Shown here one piece after another: positions 47,052 to 56,824 of a stretch of DNA of 64,000 bases. Under the pieces are notes generated by a model. That model was not told where the DNA came from. It searched no databases and worked only from the letters and a program-made list of their open reading frames with translations. Each line of letters begins with the position of its first letter. The first letter of the stretch is position 1. Origin of the DNA: Planococcus antarcticus DSM 14505. GTDB taxonomy: Bacteria; Bacillota; Bacilli; Bacillales_A; Planococcaceae. Location of the stretch: the NCBI RefSeq assembly GCF_001687565.2, contig NZ_CP016534.2:310001-374000 (forward strand), read 5' to 3'. Position numbers and translations under genes: made by a program.

Positions 47052-47159
47052 ATCGGCGATGGGCTAAATGTTAATTGGCGAAAGGCAGGCAGATAGTTTG
47101 TGTACCATAAATTTTCCTTTTATCCTTAGAGCATACGGAGGATGAAAGGAAGTTAAAAA

Positions 47160-48203
47160 ATGTCACATCCTGTAAATTCATTTCCGATTTCCATTCTGGA
47201 TTTGGTTCCAGTTCGTGAAGGCGGAACGACGAAAGACGCATTAGACGAAATGGTCACTATCGCACAACATGTAGAAAAATTGGGCTACCGGCGGTTTTGG
47301 TTATCTGAGCACCACAATACAGCTACCCTTGCCAGTTCTGCTACGGCGATTTTGATTTCCAAGGTGCTTGAAAATACCGAATCCATTCAAGTTGGATCGG
47401 GCGGAATCATGCTACCAAACCATACACCCTTGGTTGTCGCAGAACAATTTGGCACTTTGGAAACCTTGCATCCGGGCCGTTTGAATCTCGGTCTTGGGCG
47501 TGCTCCAGGAACAGATATGCAGACAGCACACGCGCTCCGCAGAACTACCCAGGAAACTGCGTTCGCTTTTCCGCAAGATGTCGTCGAATTGCAAAATTAC
47601 CTGAAACCGTTTGAAGAACAAGGACCTGTCCGAGCACATCCAGGTGTGGGAACGGCAGTACCTATTTATATTTTGGGATCCAGCACCTCTAGTGCTCAGC
47701 TTGCTGCACGCTTCGGTCTGCCATATGTATTTGCAGCCCATTTCGCACCGCAGCAACTAGAACAGGCTTTGCAGATTTACCGAAATCAGTTCGAGCCTTC
47801 TGAATACTTGACTGAGCCGTACGTAATGGTCTGTGTCAACGTTATTGGTGCCGATTCTAATAAACAAGCTGAGATTTTGTCGACGTCCGCTGATCAATTC
47901 TATTTGAATGTCGTTAGAGGTAGCAAGAACTTGCTGAAGCCGCCACTCGATACGATGGATGGACAATGGAGCTACCGCGAGGAAATGATGGTGCGGGGAA
48001 TGTCGCAATACACTTTCAAAGGTGATGAAGAGACGATAGGCGAGCGCTTGGGGGCTTTTGTAGCCGACTTGCAGATTGATGAAGTGATTGCTGTTTCTTA
48101 TATCTATGATCAGGAAAAAAGAAAACGTTCTTTCGAAATATTAAAGCAAGCGGCCGATCGATTTAATGTGACTCAACAGCATTCCGCCTCTTCAAGTATA
48201 TAA
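47160..48203 (+). CDS. LLM-class flavin-dependent oxidoreductase
   Basis: Luciferase-like monooxygenase fold of 347 residues. It starts with a strand of the type [16 protein letters not shown] and contains [63 protein letters not shown] (in pieces) and [28 protein letters not shown]. These identify the common bacterial group 1 LLM (MsnO8) proteins that use reduced FMN. ATG follows AAAGGAAG. No partner reductase is adjacent. Confidence 0.85.
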   Translation: MSHPVNSFPISILDLVPVREGGTTKDALDEMVTIAQHVEKLGYRRFWLSEHHNTATLASSATAILISKVLENTESIQVGSGGIMLPNHTPLVVAEQFGTLETLHPGRLNLGLGRAPGTDMQTAHALRRTTQETAFAFPQDVVELQNYLKPFEEQGPVRAHPGVGTAVPIYILGSSTSSAQLAARFGLPYVFAAHFAPQQLEQALQIYRNQFEPSEYLTEPYVMVCVNVIGADSNKQAEILSTSADQFYLNVVRGSKNLLKPPLDTMDGQWSYREEMMVRGMSQYTFKGDEETIGERLGAFVADLQIDEVIAVSYIYDQEKRKRSFEILKQAADRFNVTQQHSASSSI

Positions 48204-48282
48204 AAAGCAAAGCCGAACCATTTCTTAAAAGCTAATCTTTTTGTTCGTTCTGTACAGATGATAGAGATTGGAGGAGAGGTAA

Positions 48283-48924
48283 GTGAAGGTAGGAATTATT
48301 GGTGCTACCGGAAAAGCTGGTAATTTAATCTTAAAAGAGGCTTTGAAAAGAGGGCATAAAGTGACGGCCATTGTGAGGGATTCGCAGAAAGTTGAGAATC
48401 CGGACGTGCCGGTGCTAGAAAAAGATGTCTTCAGTTTGACGTCAGAAGATTTAGCTCTTTTTGATGTAGTAATCAACGCTTTTGGTGTCCCTCCCGAAAA
48501 GGCAAGTCAACACGTTGAAGCTGGAAGACTTCTTATTGATTCGCTCAAAGAAGCTCGTGATACTCGTTTGATCGTGGTCGGAGGTGCTGGCAGCTTATTT
48601 GTTGATGAAGCGCGGACGACTCGTTTGGTGGAAACCCCTGAATTTCCTGAAGCGTTCAAGTCGGTCGCTAACGGCCAAGCACAAAATCTGGCCGTTTTGG
48701 AAGCATCAGAAGGGATTGATTGGACATTTTTGAGTCCTGCTGCATTTTTCGATCCGGAAGGTCACAGAACAGGACGTTATCAAAAAGGCGATGATGGGTT
48801 TATCGTCAACAGCAAAGGAAAAAGCTACATCAGCTATGCTGATTACGCAATTGCATTGGTTGATGAAATCGAAAGTGGTGAACATAAGAATAAACGATTT
48901 GCCGTCGTTTCTGAAAGTTATTGA
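48283..48924 (+). CDS. NAD(P)-binding oxidoreductase (atypical SDR, YwnB-like)
   Basis: Protein of 213 residues starting MKVGIIGATGKAGNLILKEALKRGH; the GATGKAG glycine motif is the NAD(P)-binding form of atypical (NmrA/YwnB-type) SDRs. Further blocks: AIVRDSQKV, VINAFGVPPEK, LIVVGGAGSLFV and DWTFLSPAAFFDPEG. Such proteins act as flavin/quinone reductases or redox sensors. GTG start with GGAGAGGTAA upstream. A terminator follows. Confidence 0.8.
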   Translation: MKVGIIGATGKAGNLILKEALKRGHKVTAIVRDSQKVENPDVPVLEKDVFSLTSEDLALFDVVINAFGVPPEKASQHVEAGRLLIDSLKEARDTRLIVVGGAGSLFVDEARTTRLVETPEFPEAFKSVANGQAQNLAVLEASEGIDWTFLSPAAFFDPEGHRTGRYQKGDDGFIVNSKGKSYISYADYAIALVDEIESGEHKNKRFAVVSESY

Positions 48925-48931
48925 TAGTTCG

Positions 48932-48966
48932 AAAAAGCCGATTTTTCCTAAAATCGGCTTTTTTAT
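48932..48966 (+). terminator. Terminator after YwnB-like gene
   Basis: AAGCCGATTTT / AAAATCGGCTT (48935-48945 with 48950-48960) with T run. Confidence 0.8.
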
Positions 48967-49090
48967 CGATACGAAGTCCTTGAAAGCCTAAAAGCACTTG
49001 CCATGAAATGTTCACGTTCGTTCAAAGAGTGAGCGCAAGAATCATGTATAATAAGATGAAACTTGAGGTTTAAAGGTGGGAATCAATACA

Positions 49091-49360
49091 ATGGATTTTT
49101 TATATTTTCCTGAAGACAAATCGGAATACATCCCTGGGATTATTTCTGTCGTTATTATATTCATTTTATCCGTGCTGATCGTGCGCTTGCTGGTTAAAGC
49201 TTCACACAAGCAAGTGAAGCAATTGGAAGAACAAGGTTATCCAGTCGTCTACAAAGATGGTTTTGACTCGGAAAGATCAGATGAAGACATCGTTAATCCG
49301 CAAGAAGCCGTACACAAAGTGAATGAAGAAAAAGCGGCTCGTAATAAATCAAAGTCCTGA
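49091..49360 (+). CDS. Small single-pass membrane protein (89 aa)
   Basis: From ATG 49091 (AAAGGTGGG 10 bases upstream; GTG 49076 is also in frame). A short N-terminus, one membrane helix (GIISVVIIFILSVLIVRLLV) and a charged cytoplasmic tail with Lys/Glu repeats. Family not recognised. It stands alone and is followed by a compact terminator, so it is a genuine small gene. Confidence 0.55.
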   Translation: MDFLYFPEDKSEYIPGIISVVIIFILSVLIVRLLVKASHKQVKQLEEQGYPVVYKDGFDSERSDEDIVNPQEAVHKVNEEKAARNKSKS

Positions 49361-49381
49361 CAACTGTCAGGGCTTTTTTTG
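49356..49381 (+). terminator. Terminator after small membrane-protein gene
   Basis: CCTGACA / TGTCAGG with 2-base loop and seven T; overlaps the stop codon. Confidence 0.8.
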
Positions 49382-49443
49382 ATCGTTTCAATAGGTGTAT
49401 ACTGTAACCAACCGATCAGAACAAAGAAGTGGAGAAATTGATT

Positions 49444-50730
49444 ATGAAAAATATTTTTGGTGGTGTGCAATGGGCGGTTTTTTTGATTGCTTCTTCTATT
49501 GCGGCACCAATTGCAATTGCCAGCATCTTTGGTATGGATGCGACAGATACTGCGTTATTTGTGCAGCGGACTATGTTCGTGCTTGGTATTGCTTGTTTAG
49601 TGCAGGCGTTTATCGGGCATCGAATGCCGATCAACGAAGGGCCTGCCGGTTTGTGGTGGGGTATTTTCATTGTTTACGCGGGCTTGGTCGGAATTTTGTA
49701 TGCCTCTATGGAAGAATCCCTTCAAGCGTTGCAGAGTGGTTTGTTGTACAGCGGTGTCCTTTTTATCGTGTTTGCCTATACAGGTTTGGTTGACAAGCTT
49801 AAGGTTTTTTTTACACCAACCATCACTTTCGTGTATTTGTTATTGTTGGTGCTCCAAATCAGCGAGTCGATTTTATCAGGCTTATTGGGAATCGTTTCGA
49901 AAGGAGATGCAGTGGATGGAATAGTGCTGCTGGGTGGCATTGCAGTGATTCTACTGACTTTCTTTCTCATGGGCCACAAAGTGCCGTGGGTCAGTCGCTA
50001 TTCCATGCTGTTTGCGATTGCAGCCGGGTGGCTGATTTTTTGGATTCTTGGAAAATCACCCGAGGCTGAAGGCGGGGGGAGCACCTTAATTGCCTTGCCT
50101 GAAATGCTGGTTTTTGGACCGTTGATTTGGGACAGCGGCATGTTCATCACGGCTTTGTTTTTAACCATTCTGCTAATTGCCAATATGATGGCATCGATCC
50201 GGGTAATGGAAAGCGTATTGAAGAATTCCTTTTCAATTCAAGCGCCTAAGCGCATCAAACAAGCTTCAGTGGCATCCGGTATCAACCACATCATTGCTGG
50301 AATTTTTTCGTCCATCGGTCCTGTGCCGATTTCAGGAGCGGCTGGATTTGTCAGTGCCACCAGAACACCAGCGCTCAAGCCTTTCATCTTCGGCGGTGTC
50401 ATCGTTGTGCTAATCAGCTTTTTCCCAGCACTCATGGCTATTCTTGCTTCTTTACCAGCTCCGGTAGCTTATGCGGTCATTTTTGCTGTATTCACCCAAA
50501 TGGTGGAAATGGCCTTTACGGAACTGGAAAATGAAAAAAACAGACAATATTCCTATAAAGTAGCTGCGTTCGGCTTGATGAGCGGCGTGGGCATTATGTT
50601 CGTGCCACCTGAAAGCATGGGGAACTTGCCTTCTGTTCTTGCAGCTACTTTATCAAACGGCTTGATCACCGGTACAGTCATCGCCATTGGTATAGAACAG
50701 CTATTGCTTTGGCGCAAAAAGAAAAAGTAG
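49444..50730 (+). CDS. NCS2-family nucleobase permease
   Basis: Protein of 428 residues with 12-14 hydrophobic segments from ATG 49444 (GTGGAGAAATTG upstream). NCS2 traits: FLIASSIAAPIAIASIFGM in helix 1, GHRMPINEGPAGLWWG, and GIFSSIGPVPISGAAGFVSATRTPALKPFI, the counterpart of the NSFPYTAFSQNVG block of PbuX. It differs clearly from the PbuX at 20 kb; an uracil/xanthine-type substrate is plausible but unproven. No riboswitch precedes it. Confidence 0.75.
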   Translation: MKNIFGGVQWAVFLIASSIAAPIAIASIFGMDATDTALFVQRTMFVLGIACLVQAFIGHRMPINEGPAGLWWGIFIVYAGLVGILYASMEESLQALQSGLLYSGVLFIVFAYTGLVDKLKVFFTPTITFVYLLLLVLQISESILSGLLGIVSKGDAVDGIVLLGGIAVILLTFFLMGHKVPWVSRYSMLFAIAAGWLIFWILGKSPEAEGGGSTLIALPEMLVFGPLIWDSGMFITALFLTILLIANMMASIRVMESVLKNSFSIQAPKRIKQASVASGINHIIAGIFSSIGPVPISGAAGFVSATRTPALKPFIFGGVIVVLISFFPALMAILASLPAPVAYAVIFAVFTQMVEMAFTELENEKNRQYSYKVAAFGLMSGVGIMFVPPESMGNLPSVLAATLSNGLITGTVIAIGIEQLLLWRKKKK

Positions 50731-50770
50731 AAAAAGCCGTACGCAAAGGAAATGCGTACGGCTTTTTTTC
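50731..50770 (+). terminator. Terminator after NCS2 permease gene
   Basis: AAAAAGCCGTACGCA / TGCGTACGGCTTTTT stem with a T run, at the stop codon. Confidence 0.85.
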
Positions 50771-50782
50771 TTTTAAGTTGTT

Positions 50783-51304
50783 GGGCGCTTGCGCTTTTCT
50801 TGATTGTCTAGGCTTCAGCGCCCAGATTCTAGGGTCATAAGCCACTCCGGCTGTGCGGCTGAAGAAACGCCGCTTCGCCAGAGCGTCTTATGCCCGTCGA
50901 ATCTAGATGGGCGCTTGCGCTTTTCTTGATTGTCTAGGCTTCAGCGCCCAGATTCTAGGGTCATAAGCCACTCCGGCTGTGCGGCTGAAGAAACGCCGCT
51001 TCGCCAGAGCGTCTTATGCCCGTCGAATCTAGACGGGCGCTTGCGCTTTTCTTGATTGTCTAGGCTTCAGCGCCCAGACTCTAGGGTCATAAGCCACTCT
51101 GGCTGTGCGGCTGAAGAAACGCCGCTTCGCCAGAGCGTCTTATGCCCGTCGAATCTAGATGGGCGCTTGCGCTTTTCTTGATTGTCTAGGCTTCAGCGCC
51201 CAGACTCTAGGGTCATAAGCCACTCTGGCTGTGCGGCTGAAGAAACGCCGCTTCGCCAGAGCGTCTTATGCCCGTCGAATCTAGATGGGCGCTTGCGCTT
51301 TTCT
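50783..51304 (-). repeat. Intergenic repeat array D (4 units of 126 bp plus partial)
   Basis: Units start exactly at 50783, 50909, 51035 and 51161, with a partial at 51287. They differ at only a few positions (e.g. GATTCTAGGG versus GACTCTAGGG). Each holds a stem-loop CATAAGCCACTC.GGC .. GCGGC-tgaagaaac-GCCGC .. GCCAGAGCGTCTTATG. The minus strand reads AGAAAAGCGCAAGCGCCC immediately after the pepF TAA. It is the largest array in the window. Confidence 0.95.
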
Positions 51305-53116
51305 TTAGCCTGCTTCGATTTCTTCTGTTAAGCGGACTAATTCGTCGACCAGCTCGCCGATATAAGCGATGGTGTCGCGCAGCGGTTGTTCGGTCGTGAT
51401 ATCGACTCCTGCCATTTGTGCAAGTTCCACCGGCGTTTTGGTGCCTCCTGCTTTCAGAACCTCCAGCCATTCATCTACAGCCGTCTGGCCTTCATTCAAA
51501 ATTCGTTTGGATACTTGGGTGGAGATGGTCAATCCCGCACTATAAGTGTATGGATACAAGCCCATATAATAATGCGGCTGGCGCATCCAGGTCAACTCGG
51601 CACCGTCTGTAATATCAACGGAATCTCCCCAGAATTCCTCCAACACTCCGCGTTTGATGGTGTTTAAAATTCCAGCATTGACGCTTTGTCCTCCGTCAAT
51701 CCGCTCATAGACCTTGCGCTGATAAGCGGCTTCAAGCAGATGAGTGACGAAATTATGGTAGTAAGTTCTCGCAACAATCGATGAAATCACCCAACGTTTG
51801 AATTTCAGATCCTCTGAATTTTTCAGCAGATGGTTGGCGACCAGCATTTCATTCATCGTAGAAGGCGCTTCGATAAAGTAAAGAGAAGGACGTGCATTAA
51901 AGATGTTCTGTTCACGATTGGCGTTGTAGAAATGGCCTGCGTGGCCAAGTTCGTGAGCCAACACGAAGACTTCGTTCATGCGTCCAGTCCAGGATATTAA
52001 AATATACGGATGGACACCGTAAGGACTCGAGCAGAAAGCGCCCGTCGATTTCCCTTTGTTTTGGGCAAAGTCGATCCATCTTTCAGAATAGGAACGATTG
52101 ACCATTTCGATGTAATCAGGGCCCATGATGGACAGAGCACCATCAATATAGTTTTTGGATTCCTCCACAGTGATTTCGGGTTCGTAGCTCGGGTCCAAGG
52201 AAATTTTTAAGTCTGCAAAAGTCATACGATCCAAGCCGTTAACTTTCTGCAATAGTTTTGCGTATTTTTGCATATGGGGTGCAAGTTCCTTGGTGATTAG
52301 ATCGATTTGGCGATTGTAGAGCGAGCGGTCCACTTCTTGGTTGGAGAGAAGATAGTCAAAAATGCTGTCATAGCCACGTAAATCAGCTGTTGTTTTTTCT
52401 GTTTGCAACTGCATATCATAGGTTTTCGCGGTCGTGTGCTGGTAATCTTTCAGCTTTTTGGAAAAAGCATCAAATGCTGCACGGCGAAGCTCTGTATCGG
52501 GCTCTGCTTCCCAATCTCCTTCAAAGGAAACATAGCTGAGCGGGTATGCTTGGCCATTTACTTCGAAATCTTCAAAGTTCATATCGACCATTTTCGTGGT
52601 GTTGTAAAGTCCATATGGCGCACTGAAAGTGGAAGAATAAGCAGCAAGCGTTTTTTCCACTTCAGGATGCAGTTGGTAAGGTTTTTTGCGAAGCAGTTTT
52701 TCCAGAAAACCTTTGAATTCTGCTGACTCCTGCATCGCCTGCTCCAAAGTTTCTCTTGGCAAAGCGAGAAGCTCACTGTTGATAAAAGACAGCTTGCTGC
52801 TAATCTTGGCAGCCACAGCACTAAACTTACTAGACTGCAGTTGAGCCTCGTTGTTGGTTTGGTCTGTGCTGATCGTCAAACTCGCATAGGTGCTGACTAT
52901 GACTAATTTCTCAAGGAAGGCCATGTAATCTGTTAAAGTCTGAATGGTAGTCGGCACATCGGTGATGGTACCTTGAGTTTTATGATTTAAGGCTTCAGCT
53001 TCCTGCTCCAAGCTTTCCAATGCTTGATCGAAATCTTTGGAGCTATTGAATAAATTGGATAAGTCCCATGTCTCTCCGACAGGAACCGCTAAACGTGTTG
53101 GCAAACTTTTAACCAT
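51305..53116 (-). CDS. pepF: Oligoendopeptidase F
   Basis: Cytosolic zinc metallopeptidase (M3B) that degrades oligopeptides of about 7-17 residues. The 603 residues include the N-terminal helical lobe and the catalytic motif HELGH at 388-392 with the third ligand Glu in FIEAPSTMNE (about 417-426), plus MRQPHYYMGLYPYTYSAGL, typical of PepF. ATG follows AAAGGAGAGATCAT. No separate terminator is seen; repeat array D begins one base after the stop. Confidence 0.92.
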   Translation of the reverse strand: MVKSLPTRLAVPVGETWDLSNLFNSSKDFDQALESLEQEAEALNHKTQGTITDVPTTIQTLTDYMAFLEKLVIVSTYASLTISTDQTNNEAQLQSSKFSAVAAKISSKLSFINSELLALPRETLEQAMQESAEFKGFLEKLLRKKPYQLHPEVEKTLAAYSSTFSAPYGLYNTTKMVDMNFEDFEVNGQAYPLSYVSFEGDWEAEPDTELRRAAFDAFSKKLKDYQHTTAKTYDMQLQTEKTTADLRGYDSIFDYLLSNQEVDRSLYNRQIDLITKELAPHMQKYAKLLQKVNGLDRMTFADLKISLDPSYEPEITVEESKNYIDGALSIMGPDYIEMVNRSYSERWIDFAQNKGKSTGAFCSSPYGVHPYILISWTGRMNEVFVLAHELGHAGHFYNANREQNIFNARPSLYFIEAPSTMNEMLVANHLLKNSEDLKFKRWVISSIVARTYYHNFVTHLLEAAYQRKVYERIDGGQSVNAGILNTIKRGVLEEFWGDSVDITDGAELTWMRQPHYYMGLYPYTYSAGLTISTQVSKRILNEGQTAVDEWLEVLKAGGTKTPVELAQMAGVDITTEQPLRDTIAYIGELVDELVRLTEEIEAG

Positions 53117-53651
53117 ATGATCTCTCCTTTATGTATTACGGTTTTCGAACTAATTATTAGTATAGAGGGAGAAAGATGAAATGTAAAAATATTATTCAGA
53201 ATTCATAAAAAAATTTTAATAAATAGGTTTAGATTCATTTATAAGGTGGGTAATGTAAAGTACAAGGCGGAATCACCGTCGGAAGAATACGACTGGATTC
53301 GATCCAGAATCGCCTTCAGACGAGAAATTGCACAGCCTTGGCGGGAAATTTGCTTTGCTGACGATATTTACTCTTGTCAGGAACCATTGTTATTTGGGTT
53401 TCTATCCGGTAAGTGTTTCAAACAGTAAGCTGTAAGTTTTTTGTGGAAGTGCATTTGAAAGCCTGACTGCAGTACCAAAAAATTCACTGAGATGTAAATG
53501 TGAATGTAATTGCCTTATCGGCGAATGACAGTCAGCGTAACTAAACTGCAATGACGAGAGTTTCGTATTCGTCAGAGATGTACAGTTTGTAGAAAGAATT
53601 TAATAAGATTTTCCGCGTGCAAAACTCCCTCAGGATTTTCGAGGGATGGAA

Positions 53652-53700
53652 AAAGGAAAAAGCATGATCTGATGAAAAGGATCATGCTTTTTCCTTTGGA
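53652..53700 (+). terminator. Orphan strong terminator
   Basis: Perfect 18-bp stem (53652-53669 with 53680-53697), T-rich right arm. No ORF with a ribosome site ends before it. The gap 53117-53805 contains AT-rich sequence, one unsupported 60-codon frame (53246-53428) and nothing recognisable, so it may end a small RNA or a decayed gene. Confidence 0.65.
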
Positions 53701-53805
53701 TTTTGAACTATCAGATTCTTTAGTGTAGGCTACTCGTATAGACTTTTACAAAATGGAGTTTATGTGACATAACTTCTATCTTAGAAAAGAAACGGGGAAT
53801 AAGTC

Positions 53806-54285
53806 GTGGAGAATCATTCAGTAATCGCAATACAAGATGAGTATGCAGAAGACTTTGCTTGGTGTTATGGTTGTGGCAGACTCAATAAAGAAGGTCACCA
53901 TTTCCGTACAGCCTGGAACGGTGAGGAAACTGTCACCTTATATGAGCCAAAGAAAGTACATACAGCGATTCCCGGATTTGTTTACGGGGGCTTGATTGCT
54001 TCATTAGTTGATTGTCACGGAACAGGCTCTGCGTCGTTAGCGCTCCATCGGAAAAATGGCTTTGAGCCAGGTAGTGGGGAAGCGCCACCGCGTTTTGTCA
54101 CGGCTTCTTTGCATGTTGATTATTTAAAACCGACACCTCAAGGAGTTATTTTAAAAGCAGTGGGTAAAATTGAAGAAATTCACCCGAAGAAATTTAAAGT
54201 GAAGACAAAGGTCTACACAGGTGATACGTTATGTGCGACAGGCGAAGTCATTGGAGTAGTCATGCCGGCTTCGTTCTCTAAATAA
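53806..54285 (+). CDS. PaaI-type hotdog thioesterase
   Basis: Protein of 159 residues with one hotdog domain. CYGCGRLNKEGHHF (about 20-33) followed by IPGFVYGGLIASLVDCHGTGSA is the PaaI/THEM4-like layout, with the catalytic acid in SLVDCHG; RFVTASLHVDYLKPTP is the conserved strand. The CYGCG motif suggests a metal or structural role. GTG start, GGGG-rich site upstream. Monocistronic with a terminator. It is not similar enough to the thioesterases at 10 and 18.7 kb to be a recent copy. Confidence 0.8.
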   Translation: MENHSVIAIQDEYAEDFAWCYGCGRLNKEGHHFRTAWNGEETVTLYEPKKVHTAIPGFVYGGLIASLVDCHGTGSASLALHRKNGFEPGSGEAPPRFVTASLHVDYLKPTPQGVILKAVGKIEEIHPKKFKVKTKVYTGDTLCATGEVIGVVMPASFSK

Positions 54286-54295
54286 TCTATAGGAA

Positions 54296-54323
54296 TAAAG
54301 CCGATAACTCGGCTTTTTTTTTA
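54296..54323 (+). terminator. Terminator after PaaI-type gene
   Basis: AAGCCGA / TCGGCTT with a long T run. Confidence 0.8.
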
Positions 54324-54440
54324 TAGAAATTTAAAGTCTAGTTTACTGGTAAGAATTGTCGGATATGTTGTATACTATCTTTATTCTTTTAAAAGATTGA
54401 ATCTTTCGAGAAGTTGGTTCGAACAAGAAGGGTGTGGGTG

Positions 54441-55502
54441 ATGATGAAATATGGGTTTTGGTTGCCAATTTTTGGCGGATGGCTGCGAAATGTAGACGAA
54501 GAACAGATGCCACCGACATTTGAGTACGCAAAGAAAGTTGTTCAATCCGCAGAAAAATGGGGTTATGATACAACCTTGATCGCGGAATTGAATTTAAATG
54601 ATATTAAAGGAATGGAGGCTGATTCCCTTGAAGCCTGGTCTACGGCTGCAGCACTTGCAACAGTGACAGAAAAAATCGAAATTATGGCGGCAATTCGTCC
54701 CGCGTTCCATAACCCAGCAATCACAGCAAAAATGGCTGCGAATATTGATCAAATCTCCAATGGTCGCTTTACATTGAATGTGGTGTCGGCTTGGTGGGCG
54801 GAAGAAGCGAGACAATATGGCGGGGAGTTCACAGAACACGACGAACGCTATGACCGGACGGACGAGTTTTTGAAAGTTGTCAAAGGCATGTGGACGCAAA
54901 AGGAGTTTTCATTTAAAGGAAAGTATTACGATATCCAAAACGCGCGCCTTGAACCGAAGCCGGTGCAGCGCCCTCATCCGATTCTGTATGCTGGCGGCGA
55001 AAGCACACGAGGCAAAAAATCAATCGTGGAATCGTGTGATTCTTATGTCATGCATGGTGGAACTGTAGAAGAAATCCATGAGAAAATCATTGGCATGAAA
55101 GAGTTGCGCCAACAAGCTGGTGGGGATCCTTTGCAGACATTCGGCATGGCGGCTTATGTGATTTGCCGGGATACAGAAGAGCAAGCAGCTGAAGAATATG
55201 CGCGCATTACCGATGTCAAAGAAACAGAAGGATATATCGGGTATAATGATTTTGTCAGCAAATCGCAATTGGAGCAGCAAATAAAGCTGGAAGATTACTC
55301 GGTATCAAACCGTGGCTTGCGTCCGAACTTGATCGGCACGCCTGAACAAATCGCAGACCAGATTGTTGCTTATGAAAATGTTGGGTTGGACTTGCTGCTG
55401 TTGCAATTTTCTCCGCAACTGGAAGAAATGGAACGTTTTTCACAACAAGTTATGCCATTGGTCGAAGAAAAAAGAAAAGCGAATAAAGCGCTGACCATCT
55501 AG
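54441..55502 (+). CDS. LLM flavin monooxygenase, SsuD/SfnG-like
   Basis: Protein of 353 residues beginning MMKYGFWLPIFGGWLRNV. The order of blocks (IEIMAAIRPAFHNPAITAKMAANIDQISNGRFTLNVVSAWW in pieces, YGGEFTEHDERYDRTDEFLKVVKGMW, PHPILYAGGES) places it with alkanesulfonate / dimethylsulfone monooxygenases that cleave C-S bonds with reduced FMN. A sulfur-scavenging role is plausible, but no transport or reductase genes are adjacent. Start at ATG 54441 or 54444 after GAAGGGTGTGGGTG. The ATP-grasp gene follows after 11 bases, so they form an operon. Confidence 0.8.
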   Translation: MMKYGFWLPIFGGWLRNVDEEQMPPTFEYAKKVVQSAEKWGYDTTLIAELNLNDIKGMEADSLEAWSTAAALATVTEKIEIMAAIRPAFHNPAITAKMAANIDQISNGRFTLNVVSAWWAEEARQYGGEFTEHDERYDRTDEFLKVVKGMWTQKEFSFKGKYYDIQNARLEPKPVQRPHPILYAGGESTRGKKSIVESCDSYVMHGGTVEEIHEKIIGMKELRQQAGGDPLQTFGMAAYVICRDTEEQAAEEYARITDVKETEGYIGYNDFVSKSQLEQQIKLEDYSVSNRGLRPNLIGTPEQIADQIVAYENVGLDLLLLQFSPQLEEMERFSQQVMPLVEEKRKANKALTI

Positions 55503-55513
55503 GAGGGTACAAC

Positions 55514-56463
55514 ATGTCAGAAAAAATCTATGTAATTCACGAAAACGAAGAATGGACGACCCACTTATTCAAACGGCTTGACGAACTGGGTTTGCCCTAT
55601 GAAGATTGGTTTATTGATGAGGGGTTAGTCGATTTGAACGAAGCACCGCCTGAAGGTGTTTTTTACAGCCGGATGAGCGCGTCTTCCCATACAAGAGGCC
55701 ATCGCTTTGCGCCTGAACTGACCGAGTCCTTGCTAGTATGGCTTGAGCATCATGGCCGTACAGTCTTCAATGGCAGCCGTGCCTTGCGTCTTGAAGTGAG
55801 CAAAGTCAACCAATATATGGCATTAAATGCGGCAGGGATTCAAACGCCGAAAACGATTGCTGTAAATGGTCAAGAGCAGATTTTAAAAGCTGCTGAAAAA
55901 ATGAATGTTCCGTCTTTCATCACTAAACACAATCGTGCCGGCAAAGGGTTGGGTGTGCGACTATTCCATTCGCTCGAAGCCTTGAAAGAATATGTCGAAA
56001 GCACTGAATTTGAACCGTCCATTGACGGCATCACCTTGATCCAAGAGTACATTCAAGCACCAGAACCATTCATCACCCGATGTGAATTTGTCGGGGGGGA
56101 TTTGTTTATGCTGTTCAAGTAGATACATCTGAAGGGTTTGAGTTGTGTCCAGCAGATGCTTGCCGGATCGACGATTTATTTTGTCCTGTAGGGGAAGAAG
56201 CTGAAGAGAAGCCGAAATTCCAGGTAATCGAAGGCTTTGATGATCCAATTCTTAAAAAATACGAAGCTTTCTTGCAACAAAATGATATCAACGTAGCCGG
56301 AATTGAATTTATTCGCAACGCTGCTGGGGATATCTATACTTATGACGTGAACACTAACACTAACTATAACGCTGATGCGGAAGCACAAGCTGGCAAGTAT
56401 GGCATGCTGGAACTTGCTAAATTTCTTGGGAAAGCATTAAAAACAGCGAAACTAACCGTCTGA
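55514..56463 (+). pseudogene. RimK-like ATP-grasp ligase, frameshifted at a G7 run
   Basis: Frame 1 (55514-56122) gives 202 residues with the ATP-grasp N-terminal and central domains (SKVNQYMALNAAGIQTPKTI, FITKHNRAGKGLGVRLF, ITLIQEYIQ) up to CEFVGGDLF. Frame 2 (from about 56100 to 56463) continues FVYAVQVDTSEGFELCPADAC and ends with GIEFIRNAAGDIYTYDVNTNTNYN, the metal/ATP-binding C-terminal block. Adding one base to the seven-G run near 56093-56099 restores about 316 residues. It resembles RimK/alpha-glutamate ligase proteins. Ribosome site AGGAGGGTACAAC is intact. Sequencing error, slippage or true inactivation are all possible. Confidence 0.75.
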
Positions 56464-56580
56464 CAGAAAGGGCGGTCATCTTTTAACTTAGGAGGGCCGC
56501 TTGTTTCTGGTGTTTATCCTGATGTGATCAAGGGAAACTTTTAAAGTAGGAGTAGCTGTAGAAAAAGGAGTGATGGGTTA

Positions 56581-56787
56581 ATGGTCAATGACAAAAAAGA
56601 AGAAGAGCTGCCAGAACGTTCGGAACCTGTAGAAGCAGAGGGCATTGAGGAGACCGAAGCTGAACCGGTCAAAGAAGAGTCGAAGTTTGATAAAATCTAT
56701 AGCAACGTGGCATCCAATCGGTTTGAAAATCTGCGCACCAGCTATATTGAAAACAAAGCCAAAGAACTGCGGAAAAGAAAAAAGTAA
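56581..56787 (+). CDS. Small acidic/basic hypothetical protein (68 aa)
   Basis: ATG 56581 follows AAAAGGAGTGATGGGTTA. The first half is strongly acidic (Glu/Pro-rich), the second half basic (NLRTSYIENKAKELRKRKK). No membrane segment or Cys; probably disordered. Not recognised. A strong terminator overlaps its stop codon, which supports a real transcript end. Confidence 0.5.
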   Translation: MVNDKKEEELPERSEPVEAEGIEETEAEPVKEESKFDKIYSNVASNRFENLRTSYIENKAKELRKRKK

Positions 56788-56824
56788 AGATTAAGTGCCT
56801 TTGCACAAGATCTTTACTTTTTTG
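56777..56824. terminator. Bidirectional terminator
   Basis: AAAAAAGTAAAGAT / ATCTTTACTTTTTT arms flank a loop of about 18 bases; it serves the convergent genes at 56581 and 57110. Confidence 0.8.

Noticed and set aside
50783..51304. Possible CRISPR array
   Set aside because: The 126-bp units are repeated in full with no variable spacers, and no cas genes are near; the same holds for the other arrays.
53246..53428. 60-codon frame in the pepF-PaaI gap
   Set aside because: Weak start, no ribosome site at proper distance, no recognisable sequence; left as unexplained gap.
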